Shown: positions 16,238 through 24,078 of the stretch, in pieces
Numbering within the stretch: position 1 is the first letter of the stretch
Layout of the letters: each line of letters opens with the position of its first letter
NCBI GenBank assembly: GCA_020633825.1
Contig: JACKCV010000001.1
Location: 931,001 to 995,000 of the forward strand
DNA length: 64,000 bases
Source of the DNA: Fibrobacteria bacterium
GTDB lineage: Bacteria; Fibrobacterota; Fibrobacteria; UBA5070
Direction of reading: 5' to 3'
The notes under the pieces: model-generated
What the model was told of the DNA's origin: nothing
Seen by the model: only the letters and a program-made list of their open reading frames with translations
The model's database searches: none
Position numbers and translations under genes: made by a program

Positions 16238-16962
16238 ATCCCTTCTGGCTGGCCTGGACCTTCCTGACCATCCTGCCCGGTCCCGGCAGGGGCGCGGCGA
16301 CGCAGTCGGAATTCGTCCGCTCGCGGACCTGGTACCCCTTCGTCGGAGGGGTGTTGGGAGCGGTCTGGATGGGAATCCACGTCGGCGCCCTCCGTCTGGG
16401 GATTCCTTCCGGGATCCAGGCCTGGGTCGTCCTCGCCGCGATGCTGGGGGCCACGGGATTCCTCCACCTCGACGGACTGCTCGATGCGGCCGACGCCCTG
16501 CTGGTCCCCAAGACGCCCGAAGATCGTCTGCGCATCCTCAAGGACGTGCACATGGGATCCTTCGCCTTCGGGGTCGGAGGGCTCTGGCTCCTCGGAATGT
16601 TCCAGGGTCTGCTCCTGCTGCGCGATCCGTGGCTGCTCCTGGCCCTGCCCGTCCTCTCCCGGGGGGCTTTGCTGGGGCCCATCCACCTGTTCCCCTACGG
16701 GCGTCCCCTGCCGGACGACCCCTCCTCCCTGGAGCCCGGGAAGGGCATCGGGTGGATGGGCTGGTTCCTGGCTTCGGTGCCGTTCCTGGCGGCCTGCTGG
16801 TTCCAGCCCCTGGCCGCCGGAGTGGTCGTCGGTGTGCAACTGCTCTTCGCCCTGTGGGCCGCCCGCCGTCTCGGCGGGGGCATCACGGGCGACATCTACG
16901 GCGCGGGCCTGGTCCTTTCGGAGCTCGCCGCCCTCCTCGTCCACGGGAGTCCGTCCCCATGA
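16234..16962 (+). CDS. cobS: Cobalamin synthase CobS
   Basis: An integral-membrane enzyme joining adenosylcobinamide-GDP to alpha-ribazole to complete the corrinoid. It is 242 residues long with several membrane segments (WLAWTFLTILPG, WVVLAAMLGATGFL, FLASVPFLAACWF). The signature for metal and substrate binding is HLDGLLDAADAL, followed by LRILKDVHMGSFA. The Asp of GGITGDIYGA near the C-terminus is conserved. The start is a GTG that overlaps the cobT stop, and the stop overlaps the btuF start (ATGA). Confidence 0.95.
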   Translation: MNPFWLAWTFLTILPGPGRGAATQSEFVRSRTWYPFVGGVLGAVWMGIHVGALRLGIPSGIQAWVVLAAMLGATGFLHLDGLLDAADALLVPKTPEDRLRILKDVHMGSFAFGVGGLWLLGMFQGLLLLRDPWLLLALPVLSRGALLGPIHLFPYGRPLPDDPSSLEPGKGIGWMGWFLASVPFLAACWFQPLAAGVVVGVQLLFALWAARRLGGGITGDIYGAGLVLSELAALLVHGSPSP

Positions 16963-17831
16963 AGCCTGCCCTCCTCCTGCTCTCCAGCCTCCTCCTGCTC
17001 TCCTGCCGGGGTGGCGATCTCCCGGCGCCGAAATCCGTGCCGCAGCGGATCGTCTCCGTCACCATCACCGGAGACGTCCTCCTGGAGGCCATGGTCGACA
17101 GTTCGCGCGTCCTGGCCGTGTGCAAACTCGCCGACGATTCCGGGATCCACGAATCCGCCGGGCTCTTCCCCGGCAAGCCGAGGATCGGGCCGGACCTGGA
17201 GCGCATCCTGCTTCTGCGACCGGACCTGGTTCTCCTGGGCTCCTTCAACGATCCGAATTTCGTCCATGCCATCGCCCGGACAGGAGTGGCCACGGAGGTC
17301 CTGGAGAGCCCCAACAGCCTGGACAAGATCCGACTCTTCCTCGGGAAGGTGGCGCGACGCCTCGGGGAGCCCGCCAAGGGCGACAGCCTGGTGGCCTGGA
17401 TGGATTCCATCGTGGCCGGCGTGCGATCGAAGGGCGAGCGGTGCCGGGAGCATCCGCGCGTGGCCTACTGGTCGGAAGGGCAGTCGGCGGGCGATTCCTC
17501 CACCATCCACGACCTGCTCCTGGCCGCCGGGGCGCGCAACGCCGTGGCGGAGGCCGGGCGGCACGGTGCGGTTTCGCTGGCCGTCGAGGACATGGTTCGC
17601 CTCGACCCGGATTGGATCCTGCGCTCCTCGTGGGAGGCCGGAGGCCGCATGAAGGATCTTCCGGTCGCCTTCGCGAATCTCCGCGCGGTGCGCGAGGGAC
17701 GGGTCGCCGTGGTTCCCGGGCGAGTGCTCCTGAGCACCTCGCACCGTTCCGCCCTGGGGGCCGAGGCGCTGCTGTCGGTGCTCCACGCGGGCGATCCCTG
17801 CCTGACGAATTCCGTCGACAGCGCGCCCTGA
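16959..17831 (+). CDS. btuF: B12-type periplasmic binding lipoprotein, BtuF-like
   Basis: A 290-residue helical-backbone substrate-binding protein of the Fe/B12 type. It has a lipobox (LLLSC, Cys16), then RIVSVTITGDVLLEAM, LERILLLRPDLVLLG, a long central helix, VAYWSEGQSAG and LDPDWILRSSW. As the last gene of a B12-riboswitch operon it most likely hands corrinoids to an inner-membrane BtuCD permease. No btuC or btuD gene lies in the window, so those subunits must be elsewhere. It overlaps cobS by ATGA. Iron-siderophore specificity is the alternative but unlikely here. Confidence 0.85.
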   Translation: MKPALLLLSSLLLLSCRGGDLPAPKSVPQRIVSVTITGDVLLEAMVDSSRVLAVCKLADDSGIHESAGLFPGKPRIGPDLERILLLRPDLVLLGSFNDPNFVHAIARTGVATEVLESPNSLDKIRLFLGKVARRLGEPAKGDSLVAWMDSIVAGVRSKGERCREHPRVAYWSEGQSAGDSSTIHDLLLAAGARNAVAEAGRHGAVSLAVEDMVRLDPDWILRSSWEAGGRMKDLPVAFANLRAVREGRVAVVPGRVLLSTSHRSALGAEALLSVLHAGDPCLTNSVDSAP

Positions 17832-17832
17832 T

Positions 17833-17860
17833 CCCCCGTCCTCCGGTCTCCCGGCGGGGG
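17833..17860. terminator. Hairpin between convergent btuF and DUF3332 genes
   Basis: CCCCCG at 17833-17838 pairs with CGGGGG at 17855-17860 in the 37-bp gap between two convergent stops. No U-tract is present on either strand. A bidirectional terminator is inferred from position. Confidence 0.4.
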
Positions 17861-17868
17861 GCGGCGTC

Positions 17869-18336
17869 TCAGTCCCGCGGTCCGACCAGGGCGGCACCGC
17901 GCTCGGTCATGGCCACCTTGCCCAGGAGCTCGCCCTCGGGCGTACGCGCGCTCACGCCGTCGGATTCGCGCTCGAGGATGGTGGTGGCCGTCCTGCCTTC
18001 GGCGTCGGTGACGGTGAGTTCGAGGCGTCCGTCGGGCAGCACCTTGGAGGCGGCCACGGCGCCGTTCTCGGTCTCGGTGTGCGTGGTTCCAGCCATGGGG
18101 TTCGAGCCCGTCCAGAATTCCACGGTGTTGAGGATCAGGGCGTCGCCGACCCCGGCCAGTCCGTAGACGGGGATGATGTTCATGGCCAGGAACACGGCTT
18201 CCTGGACGAACTTGTTGGAACTGACCTGCTTGTTGAACGCGTAGGTCTTGCGCACCAGCGGGAAGGTGCCGTAGCAGCCGGTCAGGCCGAGGGAGAGGGC
18301 GCCGGCGGCGGCGAGGGCGGGAAGGGACTTGCGCAT
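17869..18336 (-). CDS. DUF3332 family lipoprotein
   Basis: A 155-residue lipoprotein with signal MRKSLPALAAAGALSLGLTGC and an uncharacterised DUF3332-like domain: GTFPLVRKTYAFNKQV, KFVQEAVFLAMNIIPVYGLAGVGDALILNTVEFWTG, NPMAG. The central hydrophobic stretch may be a membrane-associated segment. The C-terminal half is a small beta-rich region. The start ATG at 18336 follows a good ribosome site (GGAGA, seven bases away). It is divergent from the glycosidase gene and convergent with btuF, so it is probably a single transcription unit. The function of the family is unknown. Confidence 0.8.
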   Translation of the reverse strand: MRKSLPALAAAGALSLGLTGCYGTFPLVRKTYAFNKQVSSNKFVQEAVFLAMNIIPVYGLAGVGDALILNTVEFWTGSNPMAGTTHTETENGAVAASKVLPDGRLELTVTDAEGRTATTILERESDGVSARTPEGELLGKVAMTERGAALVGPRD

Positions 18337-18450
18337 GATCGGATCTCCGCGTCTTCGGTGGATGGGTTGGATGAACCGAGTATAGGAATGAGAGTCCATC
18401 GCGGAGGTGTCGGGGCCGTCCGAGCAGAAACGAGAAAAGGGCCTGCGAGT

Positions 18451-18480
18451 GTTTCAAGAAAAGTATATAATAAATGAAAC
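18451..18480 (+). promoter_or_regulatory. Promoter with -10 flanked by an inverted repeat
   Basis: TATAAT lies at 18466-18471 in an unusually AT-rich patch. It sits inside an inverted repeat, GTTTCA (18451-18456) and TGAAAC (18475-18480), with 18 bases between the arms. The -35 is poor. Transcription would begin near 18478, giving a short leader to the ATG at 18513. The repeat spans the polymerase contact region, so a repressor operator is plausible. Confidence 0.45.
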
Positions 18481-18512
18481 ATCGGGCGCGCTCTCCATGG
18501 AAAGGATCGGGC

Positions 18513-20507
18513 ATGGGCACGAGGAATCGAGCGGAGCGAAGAAGCGAAGGCCATGCCGCGGGGAGACTGAGGACGATCCTGCTCCTGGGGGCGCTCGCCT
18601 CCCCCATGCAGGCGCAGCAGGGCTTCTTCGGGCAGCAGTGGGCGAGTCGGGTCTACTCTCCGTCGGGCAAGACCATTGCCTCCGCGGCTCCCGACGGTAC
18701 CGCGGACATCGCGTTTCGCATCGACCTGTCGGACACCGTCCGCAAGGTCCTCCCGACACTCTACGGCAACAACCTCGCCGCCTGGGCGAAGAGGATCCAG
18801 GACGGTTCTAACCTGTCGGTCTGGGAGCACCCCTACACCTTGAGGCACCTTCGGAACGCCGGCATCACCTACCTCCGTCTTCCCGGCGGGGCGTGGGCCA
18901 ATTCCTGGTTCTGGGACAAGGATGCGTCCCACTGGCCCCTCAAGAGCAGCCTCACATCGATGCAGATCTACGACGACGGCCTCGCCGCGTGGTCGATGAC
19001 CTTCGAGGAAATGCTCCGGACCTGCGATTCCGTGGGCGCCAAGCCGCAGCCGATCGTCAACATGGGCTTGGCGCGATTGATCGACGAACCGAACCCCGTG
19101 CAGAAGGCGGCCTCCTACGCGGCCGGTTGGGTTCGCCATGCCAAGAGCCTGGGCAGGAACATCGAGGTCTGGGAGGTGGGCAACGAGGACTACGGACGCT
19201 GGATGGTGAACTGGGAGGTCGATGGGGACACCATCGACGGCGTGAAGTACGGAACGGCCTTCAACGTCTTCGCCGACTCCATGAAGGCCGCCGATCCTCG
19301 CATCAAGGTCGGGGCGGTGCTGTATCCCGACTTCAAGGACGCGCCCTCCGCCACCGAAGTGCCGCACTGGACCGAGGATGTGATCGCCACGACCAAGGAT
19401 CGTGCCGACTTCTACATCGTCCACGAGTACTTCACCTGGAATTCCGCCGACATCAACCTCGTTACCTTCGACGAGGTGCTCGCCGGTCGCGACAAGATCG
19501 CCCGCCAGAAGTCCGACCTCGACAGCCTGATTCTCGCCTTGGCCGGAAAGGAAATCCCCGTGGCCATGACCGAATTCAACATGCGGGCAGGCCAGAAGAA
19601 CACCACCCTGGTTTCGACCCTCTTCTTCGCCGAGGCCCTGGCGGAGTTCGCCCAGGCGGGCTACGGCCTCGTGAACGCCTGGAACATCAACAACGGCAAG
19701 AGCACCGACGACCACGGCATGCTCGCCCGCATGGACTGGGATCCGGTTCCCGGCAAGAAGGCGGCGGAAGTCACCGCATCCCAGGCCGAGGAATCCACTC
19801 CCCATCCCCATTTCTTCTCGTACTACTACTACGGCAAGTACTTCGGCGATGCCATGGTCCGCTCCACGGGCGGGGACGACGGGACCCACCTCTACGCGAG
19901 CACCTTCTCCAACGGCGTCCTGGGAATCGTCCTGGTGAACGAAGGTCCGAACGCGCGTCGGGTCGAGTTGGATCTGGAAGGTGCCGCCGCGCAAGGGGCC
20001 ATGCGGTGGCACACCGTGACCGGCGACAGTCTCGGGACGCGATCGATCGTGATCAACGGGCAGGGCGCTCCGACAGGGAAGGTCTACGGTCCCCGGGACT
20101 ACGAGGACATCCCCGCCTACGCCCGCGATCTGGACTCGAATTCGCAGTCCATCCTGTTCGAGGCGCCGAAGTACAGCGCGAGCTTCCTCGCCGTTCCTTT
20201 GGCCGGATCCGCCCCGGTCGGTGTGGAGGGCAGGGTCGGATCTCCCTCGGGAGGAGACCTCAGGATCGCCAACGGAAGGATCGGATTCGCCCTGCCCCAG
20301 CAGGCTCCCGTGACCCTGACCCTGCATGATCTGCGAGGAGGACTGGTCGGCAAGCGGGACCTGGGAATCCTGCCCGCGGGTGAGCACTCCGTGTCCTTCG
20401 GACAGCTCGCCACCTCGTCCTCCCGAGGCATCCAGCTTCTCAGGCTCGAGGCGGGCAAGGTCCAGACGACGAAGTTGCTGCTCGACGGGCTGAACGCAAG
20501 GCCCTGA
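18513..20507 (+). CDS. Secreted clan GH-A glycosidase (GH51/GH39-like) with C-terminal sorting-type domain
   Basis: A 664-residue exported protein. After the signal peptide (RLRTILLLGALASPMQAQQ) comes a (beta/alpha)8-barrel with YGNNLAAW, LRLPGGAWANSWFW, the acid/base Glu225 in WEVGNEDYG, and the nucleophile Glu354 in AMTEFNM. Alpha-L-arabinofuranosidase-type activity is a reasonable guess; the family number is not certain. A beta-sandwich follows, then about 90 C-terminal residues (VTLTLHDLRGGLVGKRDLG, LPAGEHSVSF, IQLLRLEAGKVQTTKLLL) resembling type IX secretion sorting domains. I chose ATG 18513 because AAAGGA sits six bases before it; ATG 18474 lies within the promoter. A second secreted protein follows 52 bases later. 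Confidence 0.82.
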   Translation: MGTRNRAERRSEGHAAGRLRTILLLGALASPMQAQQGFFGQQWASRVYSPSGKTIASAAPDGTADIAFRIDLSDTVRKVLPTLYGNNLAAWAKRIQDGSNLSVWEHPYTLRHLRNAGITYLRLPGGAWANSWFWDKDASHWPLKSSLTSMQIYDDGLAAWSMTFEEMLRTCDSVGAKPQPIVNMGLARLIDEPNPVQKAASYAAGWVRHAKSLGRNIEVWEVGNEDYGRWMVNWEVDGDTIDGVKYGTAFNVFADSMKAADPRIKVGAVLYPDFKDAPSATEVPHWTEDVIATTKDRADFYIVHEYFTWNSADINLVTFDEVLAGRDKIARQKSDLDSLILALAGKEIPVAMTEFNMRAGQKNTTLVSTLFFAEALAEFAQAGYGLVNAWNINNGKSTDDHGMLARMDWDPVPGKKAAEVTASQAEESTPHPHFFSYYYYGKYFGDAMVRSTGGDDGTHLYASTFSNGVLGIVLVNEGPNARRVELDLEGAAAQGAMRWHTVTGDSLGTRSIVINGQGAPTGKVYGPRDYEDIPAYARDLDSNSQSILFEAPKYSASFLAVPLAGSAPVGVEGRVGSPSGGDLRIANGRIGFALPQQAPVTLTLHDLRGGLVGKRDLGILPAGEHSVSFGQLATSSSRGIQLLRLEAGKVQTTKLLLDGLNARP

Positions 20508-20559
20508 CCGAGGGCTTTCGACCAAGGAAACGGATCCACGCCTCCTCGTCGCGAACAGG

Positions 20560-21864
20560 ATGTCCAAGATGAGTCCTCTGATGCTGCTCCTTCTGCCGGT
20601 GATCGCCACGGCGAATCCTCCTGCCAGCCGCGACACCGTGATCCTGCGTACCGAATACGAAAAGGCCGGCGACACCGCGGGAACGATTCCCGGGTTTCGA
20701 TCCCTCGTCTCGATCGATCCACCGCTCTCGGTATCCTCGAACGGAACCATCACCTACTCGGCTCCGTTCGCCGACGCCTTCGACCGCATCGACACCCTCA
20801 CGGCAACCGTCGTGATCGCCACCGGCGACACCCTTCGGGTGCGCGTGATCGATGGCTTCGACCACCTCAAGGCGGGGTGGAAGGGGAAGATCCTCGGCAA
20901 GGACGGGCAGACCGAATCGCTGGGCGACCGGACTGCCTACAACAATCTCTGGGGGAGAGGAACGGCGGTTCCCGACAAGGATTTTCGCATCGCCATCCTC
21001 GCGTCGGACTCGTTCCCCGAGGAGTCGAGGCTGATTTGGGATACGCCGTCCAAGGCGAGCGCGTACAACGGCGCTTCCGTTTGGTGCTACACGAATTTCC
21101 TATGGGGGAATCGCCAGGGAATCCGCGAATCTGCGACCGGATTCCCGTTTCGCATCGATTCTCTGGAATCCCTGACGCTCGACTTCGACTATACGCCAAT
21201 TTTTGGGGACAACCAGTTCAAGGTGGCGCTCAACGGCTTTCTCTTCGACGAGCCGACTCTCGCTCCGCACAGTGCTCGCGACGGCGACTTCTTCATGATC
21301 TTCGACCAGATTGGCAAATGGATTCCGCCCTATCCCGACACCATTGCCGCCGACACTTCCATTGCCGGCAAGCCATTCCTCCTGCTTGCCAAGGACTCTT
21401 CGAACGGCTACCAGTGGCGGAGGGTGATCATCCGTCCCGACAACGAGCTGACCCGAGGTTCCATCGATCTCCTGGGACTCATGCATCGCTTCGCGGAAGC
21501 CGGAAAGCTGAAAACGTCGCAATCCATTCCCAACCTGCAGTTCGGCGTCGAAGTGACGTCCGGATTCGGCGCGATCGCCATCCATCACCTGGCGATCGAC
21601 AAGCGGATGAAGAGTCCGGCCGTGGGCGTGGCTTCGAAATCCACGGAGGGTCGCGCCGGCAGATCGGGATCCCTTCTCCGGCGCGGCACGGGTGCACTCG
21701 AAGCGTTCGGTCCCGATGGCAGAAGGGTTTCCTTCCAGAATTCCAGCAGGGGATCGGCTGCGTTTCCGGTGGAACGAAATCGTGTCCTGGTCGGGAGAAT
21801 TGCGGAGCAAGGCAAGGCGGTCAAGTTTTCCTTTTTGCCCAAAGGAAAGACCCATGAGCCTTGA
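20560..21864 (+). CDS. Secreted GH12-like beta-sandwich protein, possibly non-catalytic
   Basis: A 434-residue exported protein (MSPLMLLLLPVIATANP is the likely signal; ATG 20569 is an alternative start with AGGA seven bases upstream). The middle resembles family 12 endoglucanases: AYNNLWG, SVWCYTNFLWG, then DFFMIFDQIGKW, and LQFGVEVTSGFGAIAIHHLAI. Glu331 in QFGVEV matches the usual acid/base position. At the nucleophile position (YEIMIW in typical enzymes) the sequence reads DFFMIF, so the Glu is replaced by Phe244 with Asp243 beside it. It may be a binding protein or use Asp243. The C-terminus (LEAFGPDGRRVSFQ to VKFSFLP) resembles a short sorting domain. The GH12 assignment is by eye. Confidence 0.5.
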   Translation: MSKMSPLMLLLLPVIATANPPASRDTVILRTEYEKAGDTAGTIPGFRSLVSIDPPLSVSSNGTITYSAPFADAFDRIDTLTATVVIATGDTLRVRVIDGFDHLKAGWKGKILGKDGQTESLGDRTAYNNLWGRGTAVPDKDFRIAILASDSFPEESRLIWDTPSKASAYNGASVWCYTNFLWGNRQGIRESATGFPFRIDSLESLTLDFDYTPIFGDNQFKVALNGFLFDEPTLAPHSARDGDFFMIFDQIGKWIPPYPDTIAADTSIAGKPFLLLAKDSSNGYQWRRVIIRPDNELTRGSIDLLGLMHRFAEAGKLKTSQSIPNLQFGVEVTSGFGAIAIHHLAIDKRMKSPAVGVASKSTEGRAGRSGSLLRRGTGALEAFGPDGRRVSFQNSSRGSAAFPVERNRVLVGRIAEQGKAVKFSFLPKGKTHEP

Positions 21865-21918
21865 ACACCCAAACCTCGTCGTTCCCTTCTGAGCGGCCGA
21901 CAGGTACCTTTCCGACCC

Positions 21919-22758
21919 ATGGTGCGCGTCCTCGAATCCTTCGACTACCGACGGTTCCTCGCGGACTGGTTCGAGGAGCGTCGCGCCGCGGACCCGTCGT
22001 TTTCCCAGCGGGAATTCCTGCGCCGGGCGGGCATCACGAGCTCGGCCGTCCTGCATCGCATCCTCAAGGGCGGCAAGCTCCCTTCCCGCCACGTGGAGGC
22101 CTTTGTCACGGCCCTGGAACTCTCCTCCGTCGAAGCCGATCATTTCCGGAACCTCGTCCGCTACGAGGATGCGGGATCGGTCGCCGAGCGGGCGGAGGCC
22201 TACGAAGCCCTCCTGCGCGGACGGTCCGGAGTTCCCATGTACCGGATCCCCGACGACGCCATGCGGTTCTTCCAGCGGTGGTACTTCCCCGTCGTCCGCG
22301 AGGTGGTGCGGCTGGTGGACGGCGAAGAGGATCTCGACCGGATCTCGCGTCTGGTGGTCCCCCCGATCACCACCCGCCAGGCGGGGGACGCGCTGCGCTT
22401 CCTGGAGCGCAACGGATTCCTCGTGCGCGACGCCCGTGGACGGCTCGCGCAATCCGATCCCTTCGTCTCCACCGGAATGCCACGGAAGTCGGGTCATCTC
22501 GAATCCTTCCATCGGCGCAACCTGGAGGTCAACGCCCAGGCCCTCGATCTGCTCGCATCCGAGGACGTGGGCATGAGTTCGCTGACCCTGGCCGTGTCGC
22601 GCTCCACCTACGCCCGGATGCGGAGGGAACTCGCCCGGTTCCGCAAGCGCCTCCTGGAAATGGCCGCCGAGGACCCGGCGCCCGAGCAGGTCTTCCACCT
22701 CAACTTCCTCTTCCTCCCGCGCAGCCGCCCGACCGCGAAATCGAAAGGCATGCCGTGA
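21919..22758 (+). CDS. TIGR02147-type regulator, second copy
   Basis: A 279-residue protein of the same family as the one at 3272. It begins VLESFDYRRFLADWFEERRAADPSFS, followed by the helix-turn-helix-like REFLRRAGITSSAVLHRILKG, a winged-helix-like middle (TRQAGDALRFLERNGFLVRD), and the conserved end FHRRNLEVNA, MSSLTLAVSRSTYARMRREL, LNFLFLPRS. It starts 54 bases after the GH12-like gene, so it may be read from the glycosidase promoter or its own. Its stop shares four bases with the GTG start of the next lipoprotein gene. The order regulator-then-lipoprotein and the coupling repeat the arrangement at 1659-4198. Confidence 0.82.
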   Translation: MVRVLESFDYRRFLADWFEERRAADPSFSQREFLRRAGITSSAVLHRILKGGKLPSRHVEAFVTALELSSVEADHFRNLVRYEDAGSVAERAEAYEALLRGRSGVPMYRIPDDAMRFFQRWYFPVVREVVRLVDGEEDLDRISRLVVPPITTRQAGDALRFLERNGFLVRDARGRLAQSDPFVSTGMPRKSGHLESFHRRNLEVNAQALDLLASEDVGMSSLTLAVSRSTYARMRRELARFRKRLLEMAAEDPAPEQVFHLNFLFLPRSRPTAKSKGMP

Positions 22759-23948
22759 ATCGACTCCTTGGCAACGGCTCGATCCTCGCGGGGATCCTCG
22801 CGCTCCTGGCCTCCTGCGCGACCGATTCCGATCGCGTCGCGGGCGGCTCCGGCACCGAAGCCGGCGAGACCTACGGGTTCGTCTTGCGGTCCGACGGCGC
22901 GCCGGTGCCGCACCATCCGGTGGAGGCGAGGTACCAGGTGCGCCCCCTGGCCGCGGCCCGGGTCGTGGACACGTTGTGGACGGATTCCTCGGGACGCTTC
23001 GAGATCGCCGGGCCCGCGGGCATCTACCGGTTCCTGTCGACCGAGGACTCGTTGATCGCGTTGAGTCCCCCCGTCCGGATGGTGGTCGATTCGACGATCG
23101 CCGCCGGAACCATGGCGCTGTCCCCCGCCCGCGAGGTCCACGGTGTGGTGCGCTCCACCTCGGGCGTCTTCCCGTCCGGCCTCGAGCTCGAAGGCAGCGC
23201 CTTCCCCTGCGCCTGGACCAGCGAGGGTGGGGCCGTGCGGACCTTCTCCTGCACCGGCCTCGCGGAGGGTTCCTACCAGGTGATCGGCGGCCGATCCTGG
23301 CTCGGATCTTTCCAGGTGGGGAAGGATTCCGCCTGGTCCCTTCCCGACACCTTCCAGTACGAGCCGGGAATCGTCCACCTCGAGACGTGGCCCGAGGTGG
23401 GTCTGGGGACGTACGAAGCGCGCCGGCACGACCTGTGGGGCCTCACCGGATCGGGTGGGTGGATCGTCGTGACCGACGGCGTGTCCAACATGTCGCCCTC
23501 CCGGACCGCCGACATCGAACACTCCATCTTCCGCGATACCGCGGCGGGACGGAACTACCTCAAGGTCGACTACGTCCTGGATACGGCCTTCGACCGTCCT
23601 TGGGTCCAGTTGAACGTCCGCATCGGCGCCGATGCGTACGACCTCTCCTCCCTCGATTCGGTCTGCTTCGTCCACCGGGGGAATTCGAAGGTCGTGGTCC
23701 AGATTTCGAGGCAGTCCGGAAACCCGGCCGTCGTGGCCTCGGCCCCCCCGGTCGATTCCAGGATCGAATGGACCCGCACCTGCCTGGCCCTCGAGGAGTG
23801 GACGGATTCCGGACCCGATGCCGGAGACGCGACCCGCGAACTGGTCCGATCGGCGAATGCCCTGCGCTTCCGTCCCTCCGGGGGGACGGCGTGGGATCTC
23901 TCCACGATCGACCTGGTCGGGCTCGACCTGCCGTCCATCTTCCGCTGA
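22755..23948 (+). CDS. Surface lipoprotein with CBM11-like C-terminal domain
   Basis: A 397-residue lipoprotein. The start is GTG at 22755, overlapping the regulator stop as GTGA. The signal ends in LLASC (Cys near residue 17), followed by a DRVAGGSG linker nearly the same as in the lipoprotein at 1659. Then comes a carboxypeptidase-regulatory-like module (GFVLRSDGAPVPHHPV, DSSGRFEIAGPAG). The C-terminal 180 residues look like a jelly-roll carbohydrate-binding module of the CBM11/CIA30 type: WIVVTDGVSNMS, YLKVDYVLDTAFDRPWVQLNVRI, YDLSSLDSVCFVHRGNSKVVVQIS, WDLSTIDLVGLDLPS. A glycan-capturing surface protein controlled by the preceding regulator is the likely role. Confidence 0.8.
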   Translation: MNRLLGNGSILAGILALLASCATDSDRVAGGSGTEAGETYGFVLRSDGAPVPHHPVEARYQVRPLAAARVVDTLWTDSSGRFEIAGPAGIYRFLSTEDSLIALSPPVRMVVDSTIAAGTMALSPAREVHGVVRSTSGVFPSGLELEGSAFPCAWTSEGGAVRTFSCTGLAEGSYQVIGGRSWLGSFQVGKDSAWSLPDTFQYEPGIVHLETWPEVGLGTYEARRHDLWGLTGSGGWIVVTDGVSNMSPSRTADIEHSIFRDTAAGRNYLKVDYVLDTAFDRPWVQLNVRIGADAYDLSSLDSVCFVHRGNSKVVVQISRQSGNPAVVASAPPVDSRIEWTRTCLALEEWTDSGPDAGDATRELVRSANALRFRPSGGTAWDLSTIDLVGLDLPSIFR

Positions 23949-24011
23949 CGGGAGAGTCGGGAGCGTTCCCGGATCCGCATCGCGGCGATCCGAGGCTGGA
24001 AGATTGGAATG

Positions 24012-24045
24012 AAAACGCCCCGCCGGCCGAAGGGCCGACGGGGCG
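24012..24045 (-). terminator. Rho-independent terminator of fabI
   Basis: A 13-bp stem (24016-24028 with 24033-24045) around a GAAG/CTTC loop is followed on the minus strand by TTTTC. On the minus-strand RNA the one imperfect position is a G-U pair; on the plus strand it is a C-A mismatch. The structure therefore fits termination of fabI, whose stop is 33 bases upstream. Confidence 0.85.
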
Positions 24046-24078
24046 CGGATCGCGTCGGGAGCGCGCGCGGGAACGGGC

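Noticed and set aside
18474..18512. ATG at 18474 as start of the glycosidase
   Set aside because: It lies within the -10/start region of the predicted promoter and has no ribosome site; ATG 18513 has AAAGGA at good spacing and leads straight into the signal peptide.
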